A stretch of DNA of 64,000 nucleotides, from contig CAJTYS010000016.1 of the NCBI GenBank assembly GCA_910583765.1, positions 14,087 through 78,086 on the forward strand, written 5' to 3'. The DNA comes from an uncultured Eubacteriales bacterium (GTDB lineage: Bacteria; Bacillota; Clostridia; Peptostreptococcales; Anaerovoracaceae). The notes beneath the pieces were generated by a model. That model made no database searches. It was not told where the DNA came from and saw nothing but the letters and a program-made list of their open reading frames with translations. The position numbers and the translations under genes were made by a program. Below are positions 1 to 8,713 of the stretch, one piece after another; the first letter of the stretch is position 1, and the number at the start of each line of letters is the position of its first letter.

Positions 1-474
1 AACAAGCTGAATGATCACCTTTTTCATGTCCGTAAGATCTTGGCCTGACAAAAGTTTTTTCCACTTTCTAGAACTCTTTCCGATGATGGAAAGGTCTTCG
101 GTCAGCGTGTGTCCAATGAGCCACCCAGCACAAACTCCTAGAAAATGATCTACCGCGTCCGGGGAATACTGGGTCTGTTCCAATTCTTGTTCCAGTGCTG
201 GAAGGGTATTTTCCCGAAATCCTGTATGTATCTGTCTGTGCTGCTCCAATCCATCATAACGGATGGATGACATATAGGCTTCTTCATCTTCAAAATGCTT
301 CATGGCATGTGTTTTAAAGAATTTAATGCCCTCCTCGCAGATCCATTGGCTGTCTTTCTCTTCTTCTTTGAACGTAAAGATTTTATTAATGATCTGAAAA
401 AGTCTCTGGTGTTCCTTATCGATTACGTCTACGCCGATCTTAAAATCCTCTCGCCATTCAAAATGAGTGTCCAT
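1..474 (-). CDS. bacteriohemerythrin, 3' end outside the window
   Basis: Reads leftward off the window edge, so only the first 158 codons are visible. The protein opens MDTHFEWREDF and shows the full ligand set of a bacterial hemerythrin di-iron O2-binding helical bundle: H22 in EHQ, H60 and E64 in KHFEDEE, H79 and H83 in HRQIH, and H122 and D127 in HTLTED. The family binds O2 reversibly and serves in O2 sensing, storage or delivery, which suits an anaerobe or microaerobe. The start has a strong GAGGAGGAGG ribosome binding site. The hemerythrin domain ends near residue 132 and the reading frame is still open at the edge, so a C-terminal extension or extra domain may follow. Confidence 0.93.
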   Translation of the reverse strand, partial: MDTHFEWREDFKIGVDVIDKEHQRLFQIINKIFTFKEEEKDSQWICEEGIKFFKTHAMKHFEDEEAYMSSIRYDGLEQHRQIHTGFRENTLPALEQELEQTQYSPDAVDHFLGVCAGWLIGHTLTEDLSIIGKSSRKWKKLLSGQDLTDMKKVIIQLV

Positions 475-540
475 GTAACCTCCTCCTCTTCTGGGTCAAA
501 CGTTTACTTGTGATATGATTTTTTATGTTTCAAGGAAAAT

Positions 541-718
541 ACCTTGCAAAGAGTCACCCTTTCTGGGGGACATGTGGAAATAGGAATCTTCGATGACTTC
601 ATTTCCACCTTTTTATGAAAGTCCCTTTGCAGGGGACTGTTTAAAGAATATCGGTTTGGCAACAGAATCAACAGGAAAGGCTGTCAGTTCGGTTCCCTCG
701 CCAACATGTATTAAAAAC
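541..718 (-). other. structured 5' leader of the hemerythrin gene, class not recognised
   Basis: Read on the - strand, this leader holds several stems in series. They are an outer TTGGC/GCCAA pair around 657-703, an AGTCCC-type hairpin (about 619-636) with a CTGCAAAG loop, and an 8-bp perfect GTGGAAAT/ATTTCCAC stem (about 574-608). The word CTTTGCA occurs again near 545-551 and could pair with the loop. I checked by eye for c-di-GMP-I, cobalamin, THF, fluoride and T-box consensus words and found none. It could be an unknown riboswitch, a protein-binding leader or chance structure. Confidence 0.35.
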
Positions 719-724
719 GTATAT

Positions 725-754
725 ATTATACAATACTACACAGTGAAAATGCAA
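725..754 (-). promoter_or_regulatory. probable sigma-A promoter of the hemerythrin gene
   Basis: On the - strand TTGCAT is followed by an 18-base spacer and a perfect TATAAT. It lies about 250 bases upstream of the hemerythrin start, which implies a long 5' leader. Confidence 0.5.
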
Positions 755-897
755 TCTCAAGGAAGCCTTTTTTATTTATGTAGGAATTATGGCTCGCGAT
801 ATTTCCGAATATCAATAAAGTCCACCTTTGAAACAGAATCAGGGAAGCAGGCTTTATTCTGATTGTAAACATCACAAAGCAGAAATCTTCCAATCCC

Positions 898-926
898 TTG
901 ACCCGCGGCAAAACATGCTGTAAAAT
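898..926 (+). promoter_or_regulatory. sigma-A-like promoter for mltG
   Basis: TTGACC, a 17-base spacer and TAAAAT. The predicted transcript starts near 933 and gives an 85-base leader to mltG. Confidence 0.6.
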
Positions 927-1019
927 AGAGGAAAAGTATCGCAAGATTTTAAACAATGCTCTGACACGTTGATGCAGAACACACACGGGAACAGACTAAG
1001 AAACGAGGGATAAGTCAAA

Positions 1020-2090
1020 ATGAGTGAGACAAAAGGAAATAAGAAGGGGAAGATCAAATTCATTGTCATTCTGCTGGCCGTGATCGCGGTCTTGCTGGCT
1101 GGAGGCCTTTTTTTCTATGTGCATGGGATCTCCGCCACGGATCCAAAGAGCAAAGAAGACGTGGTCATCACCATAGAAAACGGGACGGGCGCTCTACAGA
1201 TTTTGAATCAGCTGGATGAGGCGGGTTTGGTGCAGAACAAATTCTGCGGCAAAGTCTATCTGAAAGTTTCATCGCCTGACAACATCCAGGCCAACACTTA
1301 TGTGTTCAGCAAGGCCATGACTTTGACGGAAATGTTTGATGCCATGAACACGGCGGATCCCAATTATCTTTCTCGCTCCAAGATCACCATCATCGAAGGC
1401 AGCACCATCAAGCAGGCAGCGGAGGTCATTGCCAAGGAAACTGGTCTCTCTAAAAAGAATATCCTGGCAAAATGGTCAGATGCAGACTATTTAAAAGCGC
1501 TGATCGATGAATACTGGTTTCTGACAGACGATATTTTGAACCCTGATTTGCTGTGTCCCCTGGAAGGATACCTGTATCCTGAGACTTATTTCTTTTCCTC
1601 AGAAGATCCAAACCTGGAAGAACTGACAGAGGCTATGCTGGACAAGATGGACCAGGAACTGACCCCGCTTAAGGATGACATCAAAAACAGCCTGAACATG
1701 ACCATTCACGAATTTTTATCCTTTGCCTCTGTAGTAGAAGCAGAATCCCTCTTTGAAGCGGATCGGGCCAAGATTGCCGGCGTGTTCAAAAATCGGTTGG
1801 ATAAAAACATGGCGCTGCAAAGCGATATCACAGTGCTTTATGCCACAGGCCAAAAGAAAGTCAATGTTTCCATCGCAGAAACAAAGACAGATTCCAAATA
1901 CAACACTTACAAGTACACAGGGCTTCCTGTAGGACCGGTCTGCGCGGTCCCGACCCGTACCATGAAAGCCTGCGTGGACTATGAGCCGAGCGATTACTTG
2001 TTCTTCTTTGCCACCCAGGATGGAAAAGTATTGTATTCCAAGACTTACGCAGAACATCAGAAGATCGTGAATGAGAATAAATGGTATTAA
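1020..2090 (+). CDS. mltG: endolytic murein transglycosylase MltG (YceG-like)
   Basis: A 356-residue single-pass membrane protein with a lysine-rich N-terminus, one membrane segment (about 13-33) and an extracellular YceG/MltG domain. The catalytic Glu is E240 in ASVVEAES, followed by the conserved GVFKNRL and LQSD blocks. The family cleaves nascent peptidoglycan glycan strands and sets their length at the membrane. The start follows an ACGAGGGA ribosome binding site. It is the first gene of a tight run with trmR and trhP, the same order as yrrL-yrrM-yrrN/O of Bacillus subtilis, so the group is probably co-transcribed although the functions differ. Confidence 0.93.
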   Translation: MSETKGNKKGKIKFIVILLAVIAVLLAGGLFFYVHGISATDPKSKEDVVITIENGTGALQILNQLDEAGLVQNKFCGKVYLKVSSPDNIQANTYVFSKAMTLTEMFDAMNTADPNYLSRSKITIIEGSTIKQAAEVIAKETGLSKKNILAKWSDADYLKALIDEYWFLTDDILNPDLLCPLEGYLYPETYFFSSEDPNLEELTEAMLDKMDQELTPLKDDIKNSLNMTIHEFLSFASVVEAESLFEADRAKIAGVFKNRLDKNMALQSDITVLYATGQKKVNVSIAETKTDSKYNTYKYTGLPVGPVCAVPTRTMKACVDYEPSDYLFFFATQDGKVLYSKTYAEHQKIVNENKWY

Positions 2091-2735
2091 ATGAATATTA
2101 TAAATGAAAAAGTCATAGCATATATAGAGGGATTGTATCAGCCAGTCAGCCCTGCCTTAGGAAAGCTGCGGGAGCAAGCGGAGGCAGAGCATGTGCCTAT
2201 CATTTTGCGGGACACAGAAGGCTTTCTCTTGAACCTGATCCGCATGAAGCGGCCAGCAGCTGTTTTGGAGATCGGCACGGCGGTGGGGTATTCCGCGGCT
2301 TGCATGGCATGGGCCTTTGAAGGCTGCCGGATCACTACCATTGAAGCGGATCCGCAGATGGCAGAAACAGCTGAAAAAAATCTGGAACGCTTAGGCCTTT
2401 CCAGCCGTGTCCAGGTTCTGACGGGCCAGGGGCAAGAAGTGCTGGACCGCTTGGATGGAAGCTTTGATTTTGTCTTTATTGACGCGGCAAAGAGCCATTA
2501 CCGTAAATTTTGGGACAAAGCCCTGCCTTTATGCGGGACTAGGGCTGTGATCGTCTGCGACAATGTGCTCATGAAAGCCATGACTGCCTCAGACGAGTAT
2601 GATCCAAAGAAAAAATATAAGACCAGCATACGCAACATGCGGGAGTTTCTCGCATATATTGCTGATACAGCAGATGCCCACACGTCGATCCTGCCTATTG
2701 GAGACGGGGTGTCCCTCAGTGTTTTGAAAGGATGA
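2091..2735 (+). CDS. trmR: SAM-dependent O-methyltransferase, probable tRNA 5-hydroxyuridine methyltransferase TrmR
   Basis: A 214-residue class I methyltransferase of the O-methyltransferase family 3 (catechol/caffeoyl-CoA type). The SAM loop is VLEIGTAVGYSA (58-69), the acidic residue of the ribose site is in TIEAD, and the metal-binding pair lies in FVFIDAAKSHY and VIVCDNVL. Its ATG directly abuts the mltG stop, and the next gene is the U32 protein TrhP. In Bacillus the same neighbours (yrrM with yrrN/yrrO) turn ho5U34 into mo5U34 in tRNA, and I assign TrmR on that context. The family fold alone would not separate it from other O-methyltransferases. Confidence 0.8.
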   Translation: MNIINEKVIAYIEGLYQPVSPALGKLREQAEAEHVPIILRDTEGFLLNLIRMKRPAAVLEIGTAVGYSAACMAWAFEGCRITTIEADPQMAETAEKNLERLGLSSRVQVLTGQGQEVLDRLDGSFDFVFIDAAKSHYRKFWDKALPLCGTRAVIVCDNVLMKAMTASDEYDPKKKYKTSIRNMREFLAYIADTADAHTSILPIGDGVSLSVLKG

Positions 2736-2736
2736 C

Positions 2737-3966
2737 ATGGAAAAGATAGAACTGCTTGCTCCGGCGGGCGATTTGGAAAAATTAAAAACAGCAGTGGATT
2801 ACGGCGCGGACGCGGTCTATTTTGGCGGTGAACTGTTTAGCCTGAGGGCTGGAGCCGGAAACCTTTCGATCCCAGAGATGGAAGAGGGGATCTGTTATGC
2901 CCATGAACGGGGAGCCCGCTGTTACCTGGCTTTGAACATTTTTGCTCATAACGAAGATATCCTTCCTCTGAAGGCCTATCTCATCAAAATAAAAGCATTG
3001 GACATCGATGCGTTCATTGTATCTGATCCAGGCATTCTCCTGATGATCAAAGAGCAGATCCCAGACGCGGAGATCCATATTTCCACCCAGGCGAACATGA
3101 CCAATTATAAAACCGCCCAGTTCTGGCAGCAGCAGGGGGTGAAACGGATCGTCCTGGCTCGGGAGCTGACCTTTGAAGAAATCATAGAACTGCGGAAAAA
3201 GCTTCCTGAGGAAATGGAGCTGGAAGCTTTTGTCCAGGGAGCCATGTGCATTTCCTATTCCGGCAGATGTCTGCTGAGCAATTTCATGATCGAGCGTGAC
3301 GCCAACAGGGGACAGTGCGCTCACCCATGCAGGTGGAAATACGCTTTAGTGGAAGAGCAGCGTCCAGGAGAATATTATCCTGTGGAAGAAGATGAACGAG
3401 GGACGTACATTTTGAACTCCCGAGATCTGTGCATGATCGACCACATTCCAGAATTGATTCAAGCGGGCATTGCCTCGGCCAAGATCGAAGGCAGGATGAA
3501 GAGCAGCTTTTACGTGGCAACCATTGTCAGCGCTTACCGAAAAGCCATTGACGCTTATTATGAAGATCCTGAACATTACGTGTTCCGTGAGGAATGGATG
3601 GAGGAATTGAAAAAAGTCAGTCACAGGAAATTCACCACAGGCTTTTATTTCAATCAGCCCACCAACAAAGATCAGAATTATCAGACCAGCGCCTATACCA
3701 GGGACTATAGCTTTATCGGCATTGTGAAAAGCTATGACCCGGCGACAGAGATGGCTGTGGTAGAGCAGCGCAACAAAATGACGGTGGGAGAAGAGATCGA
3801 GGTCTTTGGCCCATATACGGATTTCTTCGCGCAAAAACTGGAAGTCCTTTTGGATGAGGAAGGCAGCCCCATAGAATCCGCGCCTCATCCGCAGCAGATC
3901 CTGCGGATCAAAATGGAACATCCTGTTTCAGAAAATTTTATGTTGAGAAAACGAAAGGAGCAATAA
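2737..3966 (+). CDS. trhP: U32-family protein, probable tRNA uridine-34 hydroxylation protein TrhP
   Basis: 409 residues. The U32 signature EAFVQGAMCISYSGRCLLSN is present (163-182), and four cysteines (C171, C178, C194, C198) form the likely Fe-S or metal site of this family. These proteins are annotated as collagenase-like peptidases, but YegQ/TrhP and YrrN/YrrO are known to be needed for prephenate-dependent 5-hydroxylation of U34 in tRNA. Placement one base after trmR supports that role. Bacillus has two paralogues (YrrN and YrrO) at this place and only one is seen here. The C-terminal part (about 310-400) looks like the small beta-barrel tail of the long form. Confidence 0.85.
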   Translation: MEKIELLAPAGDLEKLKTAVDYGADAVYFGGELFSLRAGAGNLSIPEMEEGICYAHERGARCYLALNIFAHNEDILPLKAYLIKIKALDIDAFIVSDPGILLMIKEQIPDAEIHISTQANMTNYKTAQFWQQQGVKRIVLARELTFEEIIELRKKLPEEMELEAFVQGAMCISYSGRCLLSNFMIERDANRGQCAHPCRWKYALVEEQRPGEYYPVEEDERGTYILNSRDLCMIDHIPELIQAGIASAKIEGRMKSSFYVATIVSAYRKAIDAYYEDPEHYVFREEWMEELKKVSHRKFTTGFYFNQPTNKDQNYQTSAYTRDYSFIGIVKSYDPATEMAVVEQRNKMTVGEEIEVFGPYTDFFAQKLEVLLDEEGSPIESAPHPQQILRIKMEHPVSENFMLRKRKEQ

Positions 3967-3969
3967 AGA

Positions 3970-5334
3970 ATGTCAAGTTCTGACCCCGGGTCGCCCTTGG
4001 CGGTCCAATTTATTTTTCTATTTGCATTGATCATTATCAACGCCTTTTTCGCTGCGGCGGAAATGGCAGTCGTATCTGTGAACAAGAACAAAATCAAGAT
4101 CCTTGCCCAAGAAGGAAACAAGAGGGCCATAGCAGTCCAAAACCTGCTGGAAAACCCCAATGTTTTTCTTTCCACCATCCAGGTAGCCATCACGCTTGCT
4201 GGCTTTCTTGCCAGCGCCTCGGCAGCTGTGGGGCTGTCCGATGATCTGGGCCGTCTGCTGGCTGGGCTGGGACTGTCTCATACTGTGGCGACTGATCTGG
4301 CTGTAGTGGTCGTTACCATTATCTTGTCTTATGTGACCTTAGTGCTAGGGGAGCTTTACCCAAAACGCATCGCTTTGCAGCATTCAGAGCGGATCGCTAT
4401 GCTGGCGGTGCGTCCGATCAAATGCATCGCGGTTTTTTCCAAACCATTCGTGTGGTTCCTTTCTGCTTCTGTCAATGTGCTGCTGCGCCTGACCAGGCAG
4501 AAGGTTGACATGGATGATGAGGAATTTTCTGAGGATGAAGTCATGTCCATGCTGGAAGTGGGCCAGGAAAGCGGCGTGCTCAAGGAAGAAGGCAAAAAGA
4601 TGATCAACAGCATCTTTGCCTTTGACGATAAACTGGCTTACGAGATCATGACTCCTCGGACCGATGTTTTTTCCATTGACATTAACGACCCGATGGAAGA
4701 ATACATCGATGAACTGATGGAACTGCGGTATTCTCGGATTCCAGTCTATGATGATGACAGCGACAGGATCATTGGAATCCTCAATATCAAGGACTATCTG
4801 ATCAAAGCTCGGGAAGAAGGATTTGACAATGTGGACATTGGAACCATCATCCGAAAACCATATTTTGTGCCAGAAACAAAGAACATTGACTCCTTGTTTT
4901 ACGAGCTGCAGACCACCCGCCAGCAAATCGCCATCCTCATTGATGAATACGGCGGCTTTTCCGGCATCGTGACCATGGAGGACATTGTAGAGGAAGTCAT
5001 GGGCGACATTGATGATGAATACGATGAGGAAGAACCAGAGATTCAGCAGATCGATGACAACACGTATTTGATGGATGGGGCCATGGATCTGGATGACATC
5101 AATGAAGAACTGGGCACGGAGCTGGAATCTGACAACAGCGAGACCATCGGCGGCTTCCTCATCGACATTCTAGGAGAGATCCCAGACGAAAGCGAAGAAG
5201 ATCGGGTGGTGGAATTTGAAAACTATATCTTCAAGATCGAATCTGTGAAAGACAGGCGGATCGAAAGCGTAAAGCTTTATATCATGCCAAAGAAAGAAGA
5301 ATCAGAAGAAGAGCAAGAAACAGAAGAAAAGTAA
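3970..5334 (+). CDS. CNNM/CorC-type membrane protein (DUF21, two CBS domains, CorC_HlyC)
   Basis: 454 residues. The N-terminal CNNM (DUF21) domain has about four hydrophobic segments (15-35, 68-90, 95-125, 145-170) and the PKRIALQHSERIA block. A CBS pair (about 215-340; FDDKLAYEIMTPRTDVFSID, then DEYGGFSGIVTMEDIVEE) and a C-terminal CorC_HlyC transporter-associated domain (about 355-445) follow. Relatives are called hemolysin-like but act in Mg2+ or Co2+ efflux or homeostasis. The C-terminus is strongly acidic. It begins three bases after trhP and is followed by a strong terminator, so it is probably the last gene of the mltG transcript. Confidence 0.88.
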   Translation: MSSSDPGSPLAVQFIFLFALIIINAFFAAAEMAVVSVNKNKIKILAQEGNKRAIAVQNLLENPNVFLSTIQVAITLAGFLASASAAVGLSDDLGRLLAGLGLSHTVATDLAVVVVTIILSYVTLVLGELYPKRIALQHSERIAMLAVRPIKCIAVFSKPFVWFLSASVNVLLRLTRQKVDMDDEEFSEDEVMSMLEVGQESGVLKEEGKKMINSIFAFDDKLAYEIMTPRTDVFSIDINDPMEEYIDELMELRYSRIPVYDDDSDRIIGILNIKDYLIKAREEGFDNVDIGTIIRKPYFVPETKNIDSLFYELQTTRQQIAILIDEYGGFSGIVTMEDIVEEVMGDIDDEYDEEEPEIQQIDDNTYLMDGAMDLDDINEELGTELESDNSETIGGFLIDILGEIPDESEEDRVVEFENYIFKIESVKDRRIESVKLYIMPKKEESEEEQETEEK

Positions 5335-5383
5335 GGGGGAGCGATTTCCCTGCCCACAAGGTCCTTGGACAAAAGTGACACAA

Positions 5384-5414
5384 GGCTGCTGCGAAGCTAC
5401 GCGGCAGTCTTTTT
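5384..5414 (+). terminator. rho-independent terminator after the CNNM gene
   Basis: A ten-base-pair GC-rich stem (GGCTGCTGCG with CGCGGCAGTC, including G-T pairs) and a six-base loop, followed directly by TTTTTG. It closes the mltG-trmR-trhP-CNNM transcript. Confidence 0.85.
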
Positions 5415-5431
5415 GTATTGGAAAAAACCGC

Positions 5432-5458
5432 GCCTGCGGGGAATGGTTTTCCGCAGGC
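5432..5458 (-). terminator. second inverted repeat with a U-run on the - strand
   Basis: A perfect 8-bp GCCTGCGG/CCGCAGGC stem with an 11-base loop. On the - strand it is followed by GCGG and six T residues, so it works best as a leftward terminator. On the + strand it would lie in the spoIIIAA leader. It may insulate spoIIIA from antisense transcription. No convincing sigma-E promoter was found between here and 5597. Confidence 0.45.
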
Positions 5459-5597
5459 AAAAACATGGCATAAAACCTTGTCCACGGAATAAGATGTATA
5501 AAAGAAACGGGAAAACAGCCATGTGACGGGAAGGCCCCTGTTCACCTGAATGCATTGTTTTCCACGCAAAGAACAAATGAGAAAAAGAGGTGTTGTC

Positions 5598-6488
5598 ATG
5601 AACAATCTAGAGCAAATTTTGAACAAACTGCCCGAGCACATTCAAGGACCCATCCTGGAACTGCCGCAGCAGATCCGAAACAGCCTGGAAGAGATTCGCA
5701 TGAAAGCGGACAGCGACATCCGGATCCTCGCGGGAAACCAGGAGATCGTCGTGGCCCTGAAACATCACCGGCAAGTCACGAGAGAAGATCTGGACACGAT
5801 CCTCAACAATCTTCTGGATTATTCTTATTACGCATATGAAGAAGAACTGGCAAAAGGGTACATAACCATTGCGGGCGGCCATAGAGTGGGGATCTGCGGC
5901 AGAGCGGTCATGAAGCAGGGCAGAGTGTCTCTGATCAAAGAGATCTCTTCTCTCAATATCCGGCGCAGCAGGGAAATCATCGGCGCGGCAAAGCAGGTGC
6001 TTCCTCATGTTTTGGACAAGGAAGGCGCTCCCCAAAACACGCTGATCGTCTCACCGCCCAAATGCGGAAAGACCACGCTCCTGCGGGACCTGGCCCGCCT
6101 CCTCAGCTACAAGGGTTTTAAGATCGGACTCTGTGATGAACGTTCGGAGATCGCAGGCACTTACATGGGAAAACCTTCTTATGATCTGGGGCCAAGGACA
6201 GACGTGCTGGATGGATGCCCTAAGGCAGAGGGCATGATCATGCTCATCAGAGCCATGTCCCCAGACGCAGTGGTCACAGATGAGATCGGAAAGCAGGAAG
6301 ACATCGCGGCCGTGGAATCTGCTTTGTGCGCGGGCGTTTCCATATTGACCACCATCCATGGGAGCAGCAGGGAAGATATCACGGCCTCCAGCATTGGTCC
6401 TTTAGTGGACAAAGGGGTGTTTTCTCGGATCATCTTTCTGACAAATCATCCGACCACTGGTTCCATCCGCGAGGTGCTCCATGCTTAA
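5598..6488 (+). CDS. spoIIIAA: stage III sporulation protein AA (ATPase)
   Basis: 296 residues from the ATG that follows AAGAGGTG; an upstream in-frame ATG at 5550 lacks a ribosome binding site. It is a secretion-type (GspE/VirB11-like) ATPase with a Walker A PPKCGKTTLLRD near residue 155, a Walker B region MLIRAMSPDAVVTDEIG and the family AGGHRVGICGRA block. SpoIIIAA is thought to energise the SpoIIIA-SpoIIQ channel that feeds the forespore. It is the first gene of the eight-gene operon and overlaps spoIIIAB by 8 bases. In Bacillus the operon is under sigma-E; the only partial match here is GCATAAA near 5468, with no good -10. Confidence 0.95.
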   Translation: MNNLEQILNKLPEHIQGPILELPQQIRNSLEEIRMKADSDIRILAGNQEIVVALKHHRQVTREDLDTILNNLLDYSYYAYEEELAKGYITIAGGHRVGICGRAVMKQGRVSLIKEISSLNIRRSREIIGAAKQVLPHVLDKEGAPQNTLIVSPPKCGKTTLLRDLARLLSYKGFKIGLCDERSEIAGTYMGKPSYDLGPRTDVLDGCPKAEGMIMLIRAMSPDAVVTDEIGKQEDIAAVESALCAGVSILTTIHGSSREDITASSIGPLVDKGVFSRIIFLTNHPTTGSIREVLHA

Positions 6489-6993
6489 GGGGATCCTGTG
6501 CCTCATTCTCATCTGCGGCTGCGGCGGGCTGGGAATCCTGAAAGCCCAGACCTATAAACAGCGGTTGGAGGAATTAACGGACCTGCAGGATATGATTGGG
6601 ATGATACAAACGGAAATGCATTATCGGAAGGACCCGCTGCCCACGGTCTTTGGGCGGATCTCCGCGTACAAAGACAATCGGGCCATGGAGCTTTTGTGGG
6701 ACTGCAGCCTGACTATGAAAGACAGCTTAGACATGAAACAGTGCTGGGAAAACTCCATGGAATACGCTTATCAGGGGAGCTGCCTGAAAAAAGAAGATCT
6801 GGCCATCATCCAGGACTTGGGACTGCAGCTTGGAAAAAGCGACATCCAGGGACAGGAGGCTATGTTCTCCATGATGAAGACAAAGCTGGAAGTGCAAATC
6901 CAAGAAGCATTGAAAGAAAAAGAAACAAAGGGGAAAATGTACAGGAGCCTTGGCTTTTCCATAGGCATTGTCATTGCCATCCTCTTGATTTAG
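6481..6993 (+). CDS. spoIIIAB: stage III sporulation protein AB
   Basis: 170 residues. A hydrophobic N-terminal segment (4-20), an alpha-helical GspF-like domain with the family RLEELTDLQDMIGMIQTEM block, and a C-terminal membrane segment (about 155-170) are visible. In the SpoIIIA complex it is the platform protein that partners the ATPase. Its start lies inside the last codons of spoIIIAA, so the two are translationally coupled. Confidence 0.93.
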   Translation: MLKGILCLILICGCGGLGILKAQTYKQRLEELTDLQDMIGMIQTEMHYRKDPLPTVFGRISAYKDNRAMELLWDCSLTMKDSLDMKQCWENSMEYAYQGSCLKKEDLAIIQDLGLQLGKSDIQGQEAMFSMMKTKLEVQIQEALKEKETKGKMYRSLGFSIGIVIAILLI

Positions 6994-7006
6994 GAGCGTG
7001 TGTAAC

Positions 7007-7207
7007 ATGAATATGGATATCGATATTATTTTTAAGATTGCGGGGATCGGCATTGCCATAGCCGTGCTCAACCAGATTTTGGTGCGGGCAGGCAGGGAAG
7101 AGCAGGCCATGATGACCACCTTGGCAGGCATTGTCATCGTCCTGTTTCTCATTGTGGACATGATCAGCCAATTCTTTGACACCGTAAAGACCCTCTTTCA
7201 GTTTTAA
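7007..7207 (+). CDS. spoIIIAC: stage III sporulation protein AC
   Basis: 66 residues with two membrane helices (about 8-25 and 35-55) and the family core IAGIGIA..NQILVRAGREE. I start it at the ATG ten bases after TAGGAG. A GTG at 6998 is in frame but too close to that ribosome binding site. SpoIIIAC and AD are small paralogous membrane proteins of the feeding-tube export apparatus. Confidence 0.92.
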   Translation: MNMDIDIIFKIAGIGIAIAVLNQILVRAGREEQAMMTTLAGIVIVLFLIVDMISQFFDTVKTLFQF

Positions 7208-7219
7208 GGAGGCTTCCTT

Positions 7220-7603
7220 GTGGATATTATGCGAATCGCTGCCATAGCTGTAGCAGGGGTGATCATGGCATCTGTGGTCAAAAGCTTCAAGCCAGAGCTT
7301 TCCCTCTATGTGGTGCTGGCCACTGTCATGATCATTTTCCTCATGGCACTGGACAAACTGACTGCTGTTTTTCAATTTCTCAGCACAGTGTACGGAGAAA
7401 TGACTTATGGAAAAGATTTTTTTCCCATCATTGTCAAGGTTTTGGTGGTGGCGTATTTGGCGGATTTCACCTCGCAGCTTTGCAAGGACGCGGGGGAACG
7501 GGCCATAGGCAGTAAAGTGGAGCTGGCAGGCAAGATCGTGATTTTCTACTTGTCCATGCCTATCCTGCTGGCCATCCTGGAGCTGATCAATTCCATACTG
7601 TGA
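7220..7603 (+). CDS. spoIIIAD: stage III sporulation protein AD
   Basis: 127 residues, four hydrophobic helices, usual family length. The start is GTG with an ideal AAGGAGG seven bases upstream. The block FFPIIVKVLVVAYLADFTSQLCKDAG is typical of SpoIIIAD. It sits between spoIIIAC and spoIIIAE in the canonical order. Confidence 0.93.
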   Translation: MDIMRIAAIAVAGVIMASVVKSFKPELSLYVVLATVMIIFLMALDKLTAVFQFLSTVYGEMTYGKDFFPIIVKVLVVAYLADFTSQLCKDAGERAIGSKVELAGKIVIFYLSMPILLAILELINSIL

Positions 7604-7618
7604 GAAAGGAGGCATGAC

Positions 7619-8713
7619 ATGGATTATGACTCGATCATCCAAAAACAGATGGACAAACTGGAACTTGACGAACTGGAACAGATCATGGAGGATGCGGCAG
7701 AACAGAGCCATGGGATCTTTTCCTCCCTTTCCACAGACGAGATCGTGCGAAGCATCATGGAAGGAAAGCCTCTTTTTGATTCAGAAGTAATGCTGCGGAA
7801 CATATTGGATGTGTTTCTTTACGAAGTCAAGGCAGGTTTGGTGTTAGGCGTGGAAATCATCAGCATCTGCATTGTCATGGGGCTTTTGAAAAACTTTTCC
7901 AACTCTTTTGGGGACAAACCAGTCTCCACCCTGGGGACCGTGGTGTGCAGCTGTTTGGTGATCACCTTGTGTTTGAAGAATTTTATGATCACTTATCAGG
8001 CATGCGTGGACACTCTCAATGTGATGACCGGCACCATGCAGGTGCTGCTGCCTATTCTCATTCCGCTGCTCATCAGCATGGGGGGATTTTCCTCCGGCGG
8101 GGTGCTGAATCCTGTGATCTTAGGAGCCATTACCGCATTCAACACGGCTTTGCAGAAATTCATCCTGCCCATCCTATTTATTTCCAGTATCTTTGTGCTG
8201 ATCAACTCCCTGACAGAAAAAGATTATGTCAGCAGACTGGCGGCATTTTTGCGAAAAGCAGCCATATTCTTCACTGGCTTCGCAGTGACCATCTTTACAG
8301 GGCTCACTGCCATTCAAGGATTGGTAACAAAGACAGCGGACGGGCTGCTAGTCAATACTGCCAGATATTCGGTGGACAATTTCGTTCCCATCGTAGGCGG
8401 ATTCGCGGCTGATTCCATTGACATGGTCCTTAGCTGCGCGGGAGTGATTAAAAACGGCATCGGCGTATTGGGCATCATCATCATCTTGTGTCTGTTGGTG
8501 GTTCCTGTGATCAAGATCCTAGCCATTGCGGTGATCTACAAGCTTACAGCCATCCTGACAGCGCCCATTGCCACCAAACAGATCGCGGAAAGCCTGGATG
8601 AGATGGGGAGCGCGGTCATCACCATGGCGGTCATCCTTGGGCTGTGCGCGCTCATGTTTTTAATCTTCCTTACCATCATTATCAGCATAGGAGGCGGGAC
8701 GTTATGGAAGTAA
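7619..8713 (+). CDS. spoIIIAE: stage III sporulation protein AE
   Basis: 364 residues, a polytopic membrane protein of the SpoIIIA complex. A hydrophilic N-terminal region (1-60) precedes six to eight membrane helices starting near residue 65, with family blocks such as LPILIPLLISMGG and GGFAADSIDMVLSCAGVIKNGIG. AAAGGAGG precedes the ATG. The Bacillus protein has an N-terminal signal peptide, but none is seen here: the N-terminus MDYDSIIQKQMDKLELDEL is charged and there is no room for one upstream. Its last bases overlap spoIIIAF. Confidence 0.93.
   Translation: MDYDSIIQKQMDKLELDELEQIMEDAAEQSHGIFSSLSTDEIVRSIMEGKPLFDSEVMLRNILDVFLYEVKAGLVLGVEIISICIVMGLLKNFSNSFGDKPVSTLGTVVCSCLVITLCLKNFMITYQACVDTLNVMTGTMQVLLPILIPLLISMGGFSSGGVLNPVILGAITAFNTALQKFILPILFISSIFVLINSLTEKDYVSRLAAFLRKAAIFFTGFAVTIFTGLTAIQGLVTKTADGLLVNTARYSVDNFVPIVGGFAADSIDMVLSCAGVIKNGIGVLGIIIILCLLVVPVIKILAIAVIYKLTAILTAPIATKQIAESLDEMGSAVITMAVILGLCALMFLIFLTIIISIGGGTLWK

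Noticed and set aside
5461..5510. A sigma-E promoter for spoIIIA built on GCATAAA.
   Set aside because: No acceptable CATACA-type -10 at the right distance, so it is not listed as a feature.
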